DNA of 16,594 bases, from contig CABQJJ010000034.1 of assembly GCA_902464485.1 (NCBI GenBank), positions 1 through 16,594 on the forward strand. Reading direction: 5' to 3'. The stretch is from an uncultured Collinsella sp. Lineage in GTDB: Bacteria > Actinomycetota > Coriobacteriia > Coriobacteriales > Coriobacteriaceae. Each line of letters begins with the position of its first letter. Position 1 is the stretch's first letter. The translations under genes and the position numbers were made by a program. The notes under the pieces are model-generated. The model had not been told where the DNA came from. It worked only from the letters and a program-made list of their open reading frames with translations, and searched no databases. This document shows, piece by piece, positions 6,751-15,204 of the stretch.

Positions 6751-8688
6751 CTAGCTTTCGTGGTCGGCAAGCGACGGGCCTCGTTCGTCGTTCCATGCTG
6801 CAAGAGCCCGGTAAACCGCCCTTGCGACATCGGATGGCACACCGCGGACCTCAGAGATTTCTTGCTCGGTTGCCGACCTTAGCCGTTTCATGGAACCAAA
6901 ATGGCGCATGATGGCACGCTTTCTGGTAGGACCCACGCCCGGGACATCATCCAGCACCGAGACCGTCATGGCCTTTCCGCGCAACTCTCGGTGAAACGTG
7001 ATTGCAAATCGATGCGACTCATCGCGCACCTGCTTGATCAGATACAGCGAGGCAGACCCTGTCGGCAGCACAACCGGAGTATCGTCCCAGGGAACGAACA
7101 CTTCCTCGTCGGCTTTGGCCAGACCGCATACGGGGATATCAAGACCCAGAGATTCGAGCTGCCTGATTGCAGCAGTCAACTGAGGTTTGCCGCCATCGAC
7201 AACGAGCAAATCCGGCCGTGACCCAAAGCGCTCATCCGCCATGCGTTCGGGGGCATAACGCCGGCCCAAAACCTCCGACATCGACACGAAGTCATTTGCT
7301 TCATCGAGTTCAGCTTGAATTTTAAAGCGCCGATACTGTCCTTTATCGGCTCGGCCGTTGGTAAACACCACCATCGAGGCAACCGTAAAGGTGCCATGCA
7401 GCGTAGAGATATCGAAACACTCGATACGTAACGGCGGCGATGGCAGCGCCAACGCGCTTTCGAGCTCCAAGAGCGCCCGATTGGTGCGGTCGTCGGCATA
7501 CCCCGTACGCATCATGTAGCGCATGAGGGCATGGCGCGCATTTTTGGATGCCATATCGAGCAAACGGTGCTTTTCGCCACGCTGCGGCCTATGGAGATGA
7601 CAGGAGCGCTCGCGCTTGCCTGCAAGCCACTCCCCCAGCGCCTCCGCATCCTCAAGCTCGACAGAGAGGTTGATCTCAGCTGGAATATCAGCCGTCTCGT
7701 CGTAATAGCGCTTAAGAAAGCCCGATTGAAGTTCTTCTTCGTCGACATCCAAACCCTTATCGAGAATGAACTCGCAGGTTCGAACCGTTCGACCCTCACG
7801 CACGACAAAAACGCAGGCGGCGGAAATGGTCTCTTCGCGATAGAAGCCGATAACATCGATATCGACGCTCGATGGAAAGACAACCTGTTGGCGATCGTCC
7901 AGGCCACTAATGACGTCCAGGCGGCGCTTGACACGGGCGGCGCGCTCAAAATCGAGCGCCTCGGCGGCCTCCGTCATCTCGAATGTCAGCTCGTCGACGA
8001 CGTCCCTGCGATGGCCAGACAAAAAACGTTCGACACGTTTGACGTTCTTAGCATAATCCGCAGGAGAAATCGCGCCGACGCATGCGCCCGGGCCACGACC
8101 GACATGATAGTCAAAGCAGGGGCGTCCGTTTTGCGCGCAAATCATATTGACGATGTCTTCTTCGCCCTTATGAGATTCGACAATGCGGCGGCAGCGACGC
8201 CACTCCGCACAGGATGCTGAGCAAATGGGAATGACCTTGCGCAGCGTATCGATGGTTTCACGCGCCGCACGGCTATCGGTATAGGGGCCAAAATAGCGCG
8301 TCCCTGGCTTATGGCGCTCACGCGTGTATTTAATAGCGGGAAATAGATCGCCCTTGGTGATAGCGATAAAGGGATAGCTCTTATCGTCCTTAAGATCGAC
8401 GTTAAAGTACGGATGGTACTGACCGATTAGATTGCGCTCGAGTACCAATGCCTCGTGCTCGGTCTCCACAACGATATAGTCAAAGCTCGCCACCAGCTGC
8501 ATCATAAGCGGGATCTTCTGGCGCTCGTCCTGCAGCGTCACGTACTGACGCATACGGGCACGCAGGTTTTTCGCCTTGCCAACGTAGATGACATCGCCCT
8601 TGGCGTCTTTCCAAAGGTAGCAGCCGGGCTGCGTGGGAACGCGCGAGACCTGTTCGGCAAGGGTTGGAATGTTATCGTGACCCGTCAC
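6751..8688 (-). CDS. uvrC: Excinuclease ABC subunit C
   Basis: Endonuclease of nucleotide-excision repair; makes both incisions around a lesion in the UvrB-DNA complex. It has 645 residues, slightly longer than the usual 600. Domains in order: GIY-YIG nuclease (about 14-96, with GCYLWKDAKGDVIYVGKAKNL), cysteine-rich region (156-203), UVR motif that binds UvrB (about 228-262), RNase H-like endonuclease with Asp426 (ECFDIS), Asp498 (LLVVDGGKPQL) and His559 (SHRFAITFHR), and C-terminal helix-hairpin-helix (LDDVPGVGPTRKRAIM, then VRGVPSDVA). The start is GTG 8688, 6 bases after the murJ stop, with a weak AGG ribosome binding site inside the murJ end. The cysteine region holds an insertion of about 20 residues and lacks one usual Cys (GRGPGAC instead of GRCxxPC). 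Confidence 0.96.
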   Translation of the reverse strand: MTGHDNIPTLAEQVSRVPTQPGCYLWKDAKGDVIYVGKAKNLRARMRQYVTLQDERQKIPLMMQLVASFDYIVVETEHEALVLERNLIGQYHPYFNVDLKDDKSYPFIAITKGDLFPAIKYTRERHKPGTRYFGPYTDSRAARETIDTLRKVIPICSASCAEWRRCRRIVESHKGEEDIVNMICAQNGRPCFDYHVGRGPGACVGAISPADYAKNVKRVERFLSGHRRDVVDELTFEMTEAAEALDFERAARVKRRLDVISGLDDRQQVVFPSSVDIDVIGFYREETISAACVFVVREGRTVRTCEFILDKGLDVDEEELQSGFLKRYYDETADIPAEINLSVELEDAEALGEWLAGKRERSCHLHRPQRGEKHRLLDMASKNARHALMRYMMRTGYADDRTNRALLELESALALPSPPLRIECFDISTLHGTFTVASMVVFTNGRADKGQYRRFKIQAELDEANDFVSMSEVLGRRYAPERMADERFGSRPDLLVVDGGKPQLTAAIRQLESLGLDIPVCGLAKADEEVFVPWDDTPVVLPTGSASLYLIKQVRDESHRFAITFHRELRGKAMTVSVLDDVPGVGPTRKRAIMRHFGSMKRLRSATEQEISEVRGVPSDVARAVYRALAAWNDERGPSLADHES

Positions 8689-8694
8689 GTTTAC

Positions 8695-10596
8695 CTACTT
8701 GCGGCGAAGCAACGCAGAGACCTCGGGCATCTTAAAGGCGACGGCCAGACCAAAGGTGACGGCGAGTGAGACGATGCCCGCAACGCAAACATAGCCCAAG
8801 GTAACCAGAATCGAGCCGCCGAGCGCTCCGACAAAGTGCTCGAGCGCCCACATAACGACGGCGCCCGTCGCCGCGCCCAGCCCTCCAAGCAAAAGGCCAA
8901 AGAAGCCTCCGTGCAATATGGACTTAACCTGAAGGCCATGCAGACGACGACGCAGCCACCACAGCGAACAACCGACCAAGATAACGTAGTCGACGACATA
9001 TGAAAGCGCGATGGCCGGCATGCCGTAGCCGAGGGCCACTCCGAACAGCAGTACCGAACCGGCCTGCCCAATGGCGGAGTACAGACAATAGCGGCCATAG
9101 GGCTTCATATCGAGCAGAGCAGAGAAGCTCTTCTGCATCAGCACGACCACGCCGTAGAGCGGCAGCGAGAGCGCCAGATAGACAAGGAACTCGGACACCA
9201 GCGCCACGCCAGACTCATCAAACTTGCCGGCACAGTAAATCATGTTGAGCGGACGGGCGAAAACAATCAGGTACAACGCAAACGGGATCAGGAAGAACAG
9301 CATCTGGGCGACACCGCGCGAGATGCCCATACGGACACTGTCGTAATCTTTCTCCTGCGCATCGTGAGAGAGCTCGGTGTACAGCGCAGTCGAAAGCGAA
9401 GCAGCAATCAGCGCGTAGGGCAACGTGTACCACAGGCGCGCATACGCGATGACGGAAGGACCGGTCTCGGGCTGTACCACCAGCGCGGCGGCATTTGTGA
9501 TGGAGGTCGACACAAACATGCAGACCGTAGCGAGCAGCGTGGGTATGCCAAGCGCAACGGTTCTACGCAGCGCGGGGTCCTTGAAATCGACATGGATGCG
9601 GGGACGCACGCCATGCTTGGCGAGCGCAGGAATCTGGCAGGCCATTTGCACAAAAACGCCAAGCGTCGTACCAAACGAGATCAAGATGATGCCGGCCTGC
9701 TCGCCAAATCGAGCGCATGCGGGGGCAAAGCCCATAAAACTCAAGATGACAATCACATTGTTAAGCACCGGGGCGAACGTCGACCAAAAGTAATCTCGAT
9801 GTGCATTGAGAACGCCCGAGAACACCGAACCCAGACCATAGAACAATATTTGGATAGCAAAAAAGCGAAACATGAACGCGGCGGTGTCCATGCTTCCGCC
9901 CTCGCCCGAAAGAAACGACTGTGTCCAAATGAAGCCCGGAGCGAAAACGGTGCCCAAAACCGAAATGCCGCCCAACAGCAGAAGGAGGATACCGAGCAGA
10001 TTGCCAACGTATTCATTGGACGCATCACGGCCCCGCTCTCGTCTCACGCCCATATAGACCGGCAAGAATGCCGTCACCAGCATGCCGCCCATCACCAGCT
10101 CGTAAAGCATGTTGGGGAGGTTATTGGCAACCTGGTATGAGGAAGAGAGCAGCGACATTCCAATTGCCGCAGCCATAGCCCAGGTACGAATGAAACCCGT
10201 GAGGCGCGAAATGATAGTGAGCACCGTCATGAGTCCGGCAGAGCGACCGACCGTTGAATAATCGGATGAGCCCATGTCATCCGAAGCCGACGCTTCATAA
10301 TCGTGCCCAGCAGAAACAACGTCCCGCTCGTCGCTATAGAGTGGAGCGGCACTGTTCCCTTGCGCCGCCATTAAAAACACCGCAGTCTCTTCGGGACATG
10401 CCGTTGTAAGGTTTGAACGAGCCTCGGCGTTGTCCACGCCGGCAGCGCGAAGAAAAACAGCCGTCTCACCCGGGTCAGTTCTTCCCGGTAAAACCCTCAA
10501 GTCACAATTGTCGACAGAAGTCACATGGGAGGTCGGAGCCTGACGCGATGCCCCTTTTGCAAAATGAGCCCCACGCTTAGATTCTTCCTGCGACAT
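8695..10596 (-). CDS. murJ: Lipid II flippase MurJ with long N-terminal cytoplasmic extension
   Basis: Member of the MVF/MOP transporter superfamily; flips the peptidoglycan precursor lipid II across the cytoplasmic membrane. It has 633 residues against about 510 in E. coli. The transporter begins near residue 118 with GRSAGLMTVLTIISRLTGFIR; Arg131 and Arg137 match the two conserved arginines of TM1. NNLPNMLYELVMGGML follows, and many hydrophobic segments run to the C-terminal LLRRK. Residues 1-117 are polar, with no membrane segment or signal peptide, and contain ETAVFL twice (44-49 and 70-75). The ATG at 10596 is 3 bases after the ebsC stop, with AGAGAGG about 8 bases upstream. Alternative starts further in would trim the extension, but none has a better ribosome binding site that I can see. 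It lies between ebsC and uvrC in one transcript. Confidence 0.93.
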   Translation of the reverse strand: MSQEESKRGAHFAKGASRQAPTSHVTSVDNCDLRVLPGRTDPGETAVFLRAAGVDNAEARSNLTTACPEETAVFLMAAQGNSAAPLYSDERDVVSAGHDYEASASDDMGSSDYSTVGRSAGLMTVLTIISRLTGFIRTWAMAAAIGMSLLSSSYQVANNLPNMLYELVMGGMLVTAFLPVYMGVRRERGRDASNEYVGNLLGILLLLLGGISVLGTVFAPGFIWTQSFLSGEGGSMDTAAFMFRFFAIQILFYGLGSVFSGVLNAHRDYFWSTFAPVLNNVIVILSFMGFAPACARFGEQAGIILISFGTTLGVFVQMACQIPALAKHGVRPRIHVDFKDPALRRTVALGIPTLLATVCMFVSTSITNAAALVVQPETGPSVIAYARLWYTLPYALIAASLSTALYTELSHDAQEKDYDSVRMGISRGVAQMLFFLIPFALYLIVFARPLNMIYCAGKFDESGVALVSEFLVYLALSLPLYGVVVLMQKSFSALLDMKPYGRYCLYSAIGQAGSVLLFGVALGYGMPAIALSYVVDYVILVGCSLWWLRRRLHGLQVKSILHGGFFGLLLGGLGAATGAVVMWALEHFVGALGGSILVTLGYVCVAGIVSLAVTFGLAVAFKMPEVSALLRRK

Positions 10597-10599
10597 CGC

Positions 10600-11100
10600 T
10601 CAGTCCTCTCTCGTGATCGGGGCAACCGTCGCCCCGCAAAATGCAACTAAGTCGTCGGGGGCAAGCTCAAGCTGATAGCCACGCTTACCGCCTGAGATAA
10701 AAATGGTATCCCAAAGGACGCATGTCTCATCGATCAACGTCCGAAAGCGTTTTTTCATGCCGACTGGACTGCAGCCGCCCCGGACATACCCCGTCGCGGC
10801 AAGCAAGTCCTTGACATGCATCATGGTCAGCGACTTTTCACCAGCGGCGCGCGCGGCGGCCTTTAGGTCAAGCTCTTCGGCAACGGGAATACAGCACACA
10901 ACGTGTTCGTTGGACGGCGCCACGCAAACCAAGGTCTTAAAACCCTGACCAGGCTCCTCGCCAAGTTGTTCCGAAATTGCAACGCCTAAACCTACCGACT
11001 CATCGCCATCGTCTTCATACGTATGGAGAATATAGGAGATGCCGGCGTTTTCCAGCTCGCGCATCGCATTGGTTTTTGGCGTCTTTGCAGCCTTTGCCAC
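10600..11100 (-). CDS. ybaK: Cys-tRNA(Pro)/Cys-tRNA(Cys) deacylase, YbaK/EbsC family
   Basis: Trans-acting editing enzyme that removes cysteine wrongly attached to tRNA(Pro) by prolyl-tRNA synthetase; cytoplasmic. With a GTG start at 11100 it has 166 residues, the family length, and begins MAKAAKTPKTNAMREL, the typical N-terminus. Lys55 in GFKTLV matches the lysine needed for deacylation in H. influenzae YbaK, and GGCSPVGMKKRF (108-119) is the family signature. GAAGGGG ends 6 bases before this GTG. An ATG at 11121 would add 7 residues but has no ribosome binding site and is only about 10 bases from the predicted transcription start; the frame is open further, to 11319, through non-coding DNA. 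First gene of ebsC-murJ-uvrC. Exact substrate is inferred from the family. Confidence 0.92.
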   Translation of the reverse strand: MAKAAKTPKTNAMRELENAGISYILHTYEDDGDESVGLGVAISEQLGEEPGQGFKTLVCVAPSNEHVVCCIPVAEELDLKAAARAAGEKSLTMMHVKDLLAATGYVRGGCSPVGMKKRFRTLIDETCVLWDTIFISGGKRGYQLELAPDDLVAFCGATVAPITRED

Positions 11101-11106
11101 GGCATG

Positions 11107-11115
11107 CCCCTTCCC
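11107..11115 (-). promoter_or_regulatory. Ribosome binding site that sets the ebsC/ybaK start
   Basis: The minus strand reads GGGAAGGGG just before CATGCC and the GTG at 11100, a purine-rich Shine-Dalgarno at 6-base spacing. It favours GTG 11100 over ATG 11121. The same bases would otherwise code for the RGKG of the longer version. Confidence 0.6.
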
Positions 11116-11137
11116 TCGCATTCGAACGTAACGCCTA

Positions 11138-11143
11138 AGTATA
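11138..11143 (-). promoter_or_regulatory. Candidate -10 box of the ebsC-murJ-uvrC operon
   Basis: TATACT (11143-11138, minus strand) matches the consensus at five of six bases. The best -35 is ATGACG, 19 bases upstream, four of six. Predicted start is near 11131, leaving a leader of about 30 bases before GTG 11100. Confidence 0.45.
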
Positions 11144-11178
11144 TGTCCAATTAAGCCGCATACGTCATCTCGACACAC

Positions 11179-11217
11179 AGAAGCGTCACCGAATCGAAAG
11201 GAATCGGTGGCGCTTCT
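11179..11217 (-). terminator. Strong hairpin between uvrA and ebsC
   Basis: AGAAGCGTCACCGA (11179-11192) pairs with TCGGTGGCGCTTCT (11204-11217) over 14 positions with one imperfect pair and an 11-base loop. It begins 17 bases after the uvrA stop. There is no T tract on either side, so it is not a classical intrinsic terminator; it may protect the uvrA mRNA 3' end or act with Rho. Confidence 0.5.
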
Positions 11218-11234
11218 CGCATGACGGCGTCTCT

Positions 11235-14114
11235 TTACTGGGCGTCGAGTTGTGCCTGGCGCTCGCGGTCGCGCTCGAGCAGCGGAGCCAAGAACTTGCC
11301 CGTGTAACTCTGCGAACATGCCGCGACCTGCTCTGGCGTACCCGAGACCACGACAGTTCCGCCGCCATTGCCGCCCTCGGGGCCCATATCGATCAGACGG
11401 TCGGCAACCTTGATGACATCGAGATTGTGCTCGATCACCAGAACCGTGTTGCCCGCATCGACCAGACGCTGCAGCACGTCAAGCAACTGGCGGACGTCCT
11501 CAAAATGGAGACCGGTCGTCGGCTCATCCAGAATGTAGAACGTCTTACCCGTCTGACGGCGGTGGAGTTCCTTGGCGAGCTTTACGCGCTGTGCCTCACC
11601 ACCCGAAAGTGTCGTGGCAGGCTGACCCAAACTCACATAGCCCAGGCCCACATCATACAACGTCTGGAGCTTGCGCTTAATCTGAGGAATATTCCCAAAG
11701 AAAGCCAGCGCCTCGGTAACGCTCATGTCGAGCACGTCAGAGATGGTCTTACCACGGTAGGTGACCTCAAGCGTCTCGCGGTTATAGCGCTTGCCGCCGC
11801 AGACCTCGCAGGGAACATAGATATCGGGAAGGAAGTGCATCTCGATCTTAATTTGTCCGTCGCCCTTGCATGCTTCGCAGCGACCGCCGCTCACGTTAAA
11901 GGAGAAACGTCCCGGCGAGTAGCCGCGCGCTTTCGACTCCGGTGTGCTCGCAAACAGCGCGCGCAGATCATCCCACAGGCCAATGTACGTAGCGGGATTG
12001 GAACGCGGCGTGCGGCCGATCGGCGACTGGTCAATGTCGATCACCTTATCGATGCACTCGATACCCTCGAGCTTTTTGTACGGGCCCACGGGACGCGTCG
12101 AGCGATGAATGGCATTCGTAAGGGCAGGCGCGATGGTGTCGGTAACCAGGGAGCTCTTGCCCGATCCCGACACGCCGGTAACGACCGTAAGCGTACCGAA
12201 CTCAATCTTGGCGGTAACGTTTTTAAGGTTGTTGGCACGGGCGCCCGTGATCTTAAGGCAGCCGCGACCGGGCTTGCGGCGCTTATCGGGAACCCGAATC
12301 ATTCGCTTGCCAGTCAGGTAGGCACCCGTCATCGAATCGGAGCACGCCATGATATCGGCAGGCGTTCCCGCGGCGACCACGTGCCCGCCGTTCACGCCCG
12401 CGCCGGGGCCCATGTCGATCACATAGTCGGCAGCACGAATCGTATCCTCATCATGCTCGACGACGATAACGGTGTTACCGATATCGCGCAGGCGTTCAAG
12501 GGTCTTAATCAGGCGTTCGTTATCACGCTGGTGAAGGCCAATCGAGGGCTCGTCTAGAATATAGAGCACGCCCATAAGACCCGCACCGATCTGCGTTGCC
12601 AAGCGAATACGCTGTGCCTCGCCGCCTGAAAGCGTCGCCGAAGCACGGTCGAGTGTCAGATAGTCGAGCCCGACATCGACCAGGAATCGCAGGCGCTCCA
12701 AGATTTCCTTGACGATACGACCGCCGATAAATTGTTGGCGCTCGGTAAGCTCCAGGCCCTCAAAAAACTCGAGCGACTCGCGGCACGACAGGCAGCAGAC
12801 CTCGTAAATGGACTTACCGCCTACGGTAACGGCGAGCATCTCGGGGCGAAGACGAGCACCATGGCAACTCGAGCACGGCTCCTCGCGAATGTACTTTTCG
12901 AGGCGCGCTTTAGTGTTCTCGTTTGCCGTCTCGGTATAGCGCTCGTACAGGATATTGCGCACACCCGAGAACTTAGTGTCCCACTGGCTGCGGCGACCGT
13001 CGAGCTTTTGATAGTCGACCGAGATCTTCTTGTCGCCCATGCCATCCAAAAACGCGCGACGCACCCGCGGGGGCAGGTCCTCCCACGGCGTATCGGCGCT
13101 CACCTTAAAGTGCTTGCAGACCGCGGCGAAAATCTGGGGATAGTAGTTGGAGTTACCGAACAGGCTGCCAAAGACTCCATCGGCAATCGACTTCGAGGGA
13201 TCCTCGATCAGGGCCTCGGCATCGACCGTTTTCTTAAAGCCCAGACCGTCGCACTCGGGACACGCACCATAGGGCGCATTGAACGAAAAATCGCGCGGTT
13301 GCAGGTCATCGATGGAGTGCCCGTGCTCCGGACACGCCAGCGCCAGCGAGTACTCCAGCAGCTCGCCCTCTGTTCCCTCGGGAGCGTCGCGATCCGGCAG
13401 CATATATACGTTCACATTGCCATGTGCCAAGGCAGTCGCCTGCTCAACGGATTCGGCGATGCGGCCCAGAGAGTTTTCTCGAATCACAATGCGGTCAACC
13501 ACGACCTCGATATCGTGCTTGAACTTTTTGTCCAGATCGATGGGGTCGTCGAGCGAGCGCACCTCGCCGTCGACGCGCACGCGGCTGAAGCCCTCCGCAC
13601 GAAGGTCCTCGAACAGTTTGGTGTACTCGCCCTTGCGCCCGCGCACTACCGGCGCCAGTACAAACGCGCGACGGCCCTCCCCCGCCGCCAGAACCTTGTC
13701 GGCGACCTGGTCGGTCGTCTGGCGCTCGATAACGCGACCACACTCGGGACAGTGAGGGGTGCCCACGCGGGCAAATAGCAGACGCAAATAGTCATAGATC
13801 TCGGTTACGGTGCCCACTGTCGAGCGCGGATTTTTGGACGTCGTCTTCTGATCGATTGAAACTGCCGGCGACAGGCCGTCGATCGAATCCAGGTCGGGCT
13901 TGTCCATCTGGCCCAAGAACTGGCGAGCATAGCTCGACAGGCTCTCAACATAACGGCGCTGGCCCTCGGCATAGATCGTGTCGAACGCTAGCGAGCTCTT
14001 GCCCGAGCCGGAAAGGCCGGTAATGACCACGAGCTGGTCGCGTGGAATGGATACATCGATATCGCGCAAGTTGTGCTCGCGTGCACCGCGAATAACGATA
14101 GAGGAATCAGACAT
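11235..14114 (-). CDS. uvrA: Excinuclease ABC subunit A
   Basis: Damage-recognition ATPase of nucleotide-excision repair; a dimer that loads UvrB on lesions. It has 959 residues, usual length about 940-960. Two ABC modules are complete: Walker A GLSGSGKSS (33-41), signature TLSGGEAQRIRLA (494-506) and Walker B LYILDEPSIGLH (517-528); then GVSGSGKSS (647-655), TLSGGEAQRVKLA (835-847) and FYILDEPTTGLH (859-870). Zinc sites: Cys261/His264/Cys285/Cys288, Cys414/Cys417 with later cysteines, and Cys746/Cys749/Cys769/Cys772. The glycine-rich hinge REHNL and the ISxD-type SIDQKTTSKNPRSTVGT region are present. ATG 14114 has AAGGAG at 5-base spacing. A LexA-like box lies 62 bases upstream. Followed by a strong hairpin, so probably its own transcript. 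Confidence 0.98.
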   Translation of the reverse strand: MSDSSIVIRGAREHNLRDIDVSIPRDQLVVITGLSGSGKSSLAFDTIYAEGQRRYVESLSSYARQFLGQMDKPDLDSIDGLSPAVSIDQKTTSKNPRSTVGTVTEIYDYLRLLFARVGTPHCPECGRVIERQTTDQVADKVLAAGEGRRAFVLAPVVRGRKGEYTKLFEDLRAEGFSRVRVDGEVRSLDDPIDLDKKFKHDIEVVVDRIVIRENSLGRIAESVEQATALAHGNVNVYMLPDRDAPEGTEGELLEYSLALACPEHGHSIDDLQPRDFSFNAPYGACPECDGLGFKKTVDAEALIEDPSKSIADGVFGSLFGNSNYYPQIFAAVCKHFKVSADTPWEDLPPRVRRAFLDGMGDKKISVDYQKLDGRRSQWDTKFSGVRNILYERYTETANENTKARLEKYIREEPCSSCHGARLRPEMLAVTVGGKSIYEVCCLSCRESLEFFEGLELTERQQFIGGRIVKEILERLRFLVDVGLDYLTLDRASATLSGGEAQRIRLATQIGAGLMGVLYILDEPSIGLHQRDNERLIKTLERLRDIGNTVIVVEHDEDTIRAADYVIDMGPGAGVNGGHVVAAGTPADIMACSDSMTGAYLTGKRMIRVPDKRRKPGRGCLKITGARANNLKNVTAKIEFGTLTVVTGVSGSGKSSLVTDTIAPALTNAIHRSTRPVGPYKKLEGIECIDKVIDIDQSPIGRTPRSNPATYIGLWDDLRALFASTPESKARGYSPGRFSFNVSGGRCEACKGDGQIKIEMHFLPDIYVPCEVCGGKRYNRETLEVTYRGKTISDVLDMSVTEALAFFGNIPQIKRKLQTLYDVGLGYVSLGQPATTLSGGEAQRVKLAKELHRRQTGKTFYILDEPTTGLHFEDVRQLLDVLQRLVDAGNTVLVIEHNLDVIKVADRLIDMGPEGGNGGGTVVVSGTPEQVAACSQSYTGKFLAPLLERDRERQAQLDAQ

Positions 14115-14175
14115 GGAAGCTCCTTGCCTCCTATAACTTCAAATCACATCGTCGATGAGTTTAGCGCACTCAACG

Positions 14176-14189
14176 CGCACAGATGTTCG
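14176..14189. promoter_or_regulatory. Candidate LexA (SOS) box upstream of uvrA
   Basis: On the minus strand CGAACATCTGTGCG agrees with the Gram-positive LexA box CGAACRNRYGTTCG at 12 of 14 positions (mismatches at positions 8 and 12). It lies 62 bases before the uvrA ATG, in the divergent region with mrp. uvrA is a classical SOS gene in many bacteria, which adds weight. The -10 and -35 around it are unclear. Confidence 0.5.
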
Positions 14190-14313
14190 TAATACAAGAT
14201 TCTCAGACCTTTTGCTTTATCCGACACGCGCACGTCGCATACCCGACCCATGCTTTCGAATACCATCGATCGCCCGTCGCGCATCACAAATGACTCCCGT
14301 TCGCAAACGAGGG

Positions 14314-14319
14314 TACAAT
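14314..14319 (+). promoter_or_regulatory. Candidate -10 box of mrp
   Basis: TACAAT lies 55 bases before the mrp ATG, matching TATAAT at five of six bases. No convincing -35 is found 16-19 bases upstream. The rest of the 259-base uvrA-mrp region holds the LexA-like box and otherwise nothing I can identify. Confidence 0.4.
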
Positions 14320-14373
14320 GACGCTCGTGTCACATCGTGGGGCCTTGCCCCAGCGCATACAAAGGAGTCAGAT

Positions 14374-15204
14374 ATGGGTTGCGAGCACGCACAGGCGGCT
14401 GGCGGACAAACCACACCGCAGGAATTTGAAGAGAACACGCTATCCGAGGTCAAGCGCGTTATCGCCGTGTTATCCGGCAAGGGCGGCGTCGGCAAGTCGT
14501 TCGTCACCGGTGCCATCGCCACCGAGCTTGCCCGCCGCGGCAACAAAGTCGGCATCCTCGATGCCGACATCACCGGCCCCTCCATCCCCAAGATGTTCGG
14601 TATGAGCGGGCGTCATGTCCATGCTCTCGGCAATCTTATGCTGCCCGAGATCTCGAAGCACGGGGTCAAGGTCATGAGCTCCAACCTGCTACTCCAAAAC
14701 GAAACCGATCCCGTCCTTTGGCGTGGCCCGGTTATCGCGGGCGCCATCAGGCAATTCTGGAGCGAGACCTCGTGGGGTCCCATCGACTACCTGCTGGTCG
14801 ACATGCCTCCGGGAACGGGCGACGTCGCGCTCACCGTTTTCCAATCGCTGCCCGTCGATGGCATCGTCATCGTCACGAGCCCGCAAGACTTGGTCTCGAT
14901 GATCGTCGCCAAGGCAGTCAACATGGCCGAGAAGATGAACGTCCCCATTCTGGGCGTTGTCGAGAACATGAGCTATATCGAGTGCCCCGACTGTGGCAAG
15001 AAGATCGAGGTCTTTGGTAAGAGCAAGCTCCCCGAAGTCGCCGAGCGCTACAACCTCGACATCTTGGGTCAGCTTCCCATCAATCCGTCACTCGCCGAGG
15101 CCTGCGATAAGGGTGAAGTCGAGACCGCGCTGCCCGATGGCATGCTGCCCAAGGCCGTCTCTGCCGTCGAGGCCATCGCCCCGCACGAGACCGACGAGGC
15201 TTAA
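14374..15204 (+). CDS. mrp: Mrp/ApbC/NBP35-family iron-sulfur cluster carrier ATPase
   Basis: Cytoplasmic P-loop ATPase of the MinD/ParA superfamily that binds and passes on Fe-S clusters. It has 276 residues, typical for the short form without the N-terminal MIP18/DUF59 domain. Seen: deviant Walker A SGKGGVGKS (34-42), DADITGPSIP (63-72), LLVDMPPGTGD (140-150), a late Walker-like IVTSPQ, and the cluster-binding CPDC (Cys204, Cys207). Short leader MGCEHAQ has one more cysteine, as in related proteins. The open frame reaches back to 14155, but AAAGGAG 6 bases before ATG 14374 fixes the start. It is followed without gap by the flavoprotein gene, so both are cotranscribed. Clients cannot be told from sequence. 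Confidence 0.93.
   Translation: MGCEHAQAAGGQTTPQEFEENTLSEVKRVIAVLSGKGGVGKSFVTGAIATELARRGNKVGILDADITGPSIPKMFGMSGRHVHALGNLMLPEISKHGVKVMSSNLLLQNETDPVLWRGPVIAGAIRQFWSETSWGPIDYLLVDMPPGTGDVALTVFQSLPVDGIVIVTSPQDLVSMIVAKAVNMAEKMNVPILGVVENMSYIECPDCGKKIEVFGKSKLPEVAERYNLDILGQLPINPSLAEACDKGEVETALPDGMLPKAVSAVEAIAPHETDEA

Noticed and set aside
7775..7800. Inverted TTCGAA/GTTCGA-like sequence resembling a LexA box
   Set aside because: It lies deep inside uvrC coding sequence, far from any promoter, and is explained by codons.
11122..11319. N-terminal extension of the YbaK/EbsC frame upstream to 11319
   Set aside because: It would run through the intergenic hairpin and promoter-like region and overlap the uvrA end; the sequence is Arg-rich and unlike the family.
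11250..13778. Plus-strand frames of 435 and 348 codons opposite uvrA
   Set aside because: UvrA is complete on the minus strand with two ABC modules and zinc sites, so these are shadows.
14155..14373. Upstream extension of the mrp frame
   Set aside because: It has no family similarity and covers the uvrA/mrp promoter region; AAAGGAG before ATG 14374 marks the true start.
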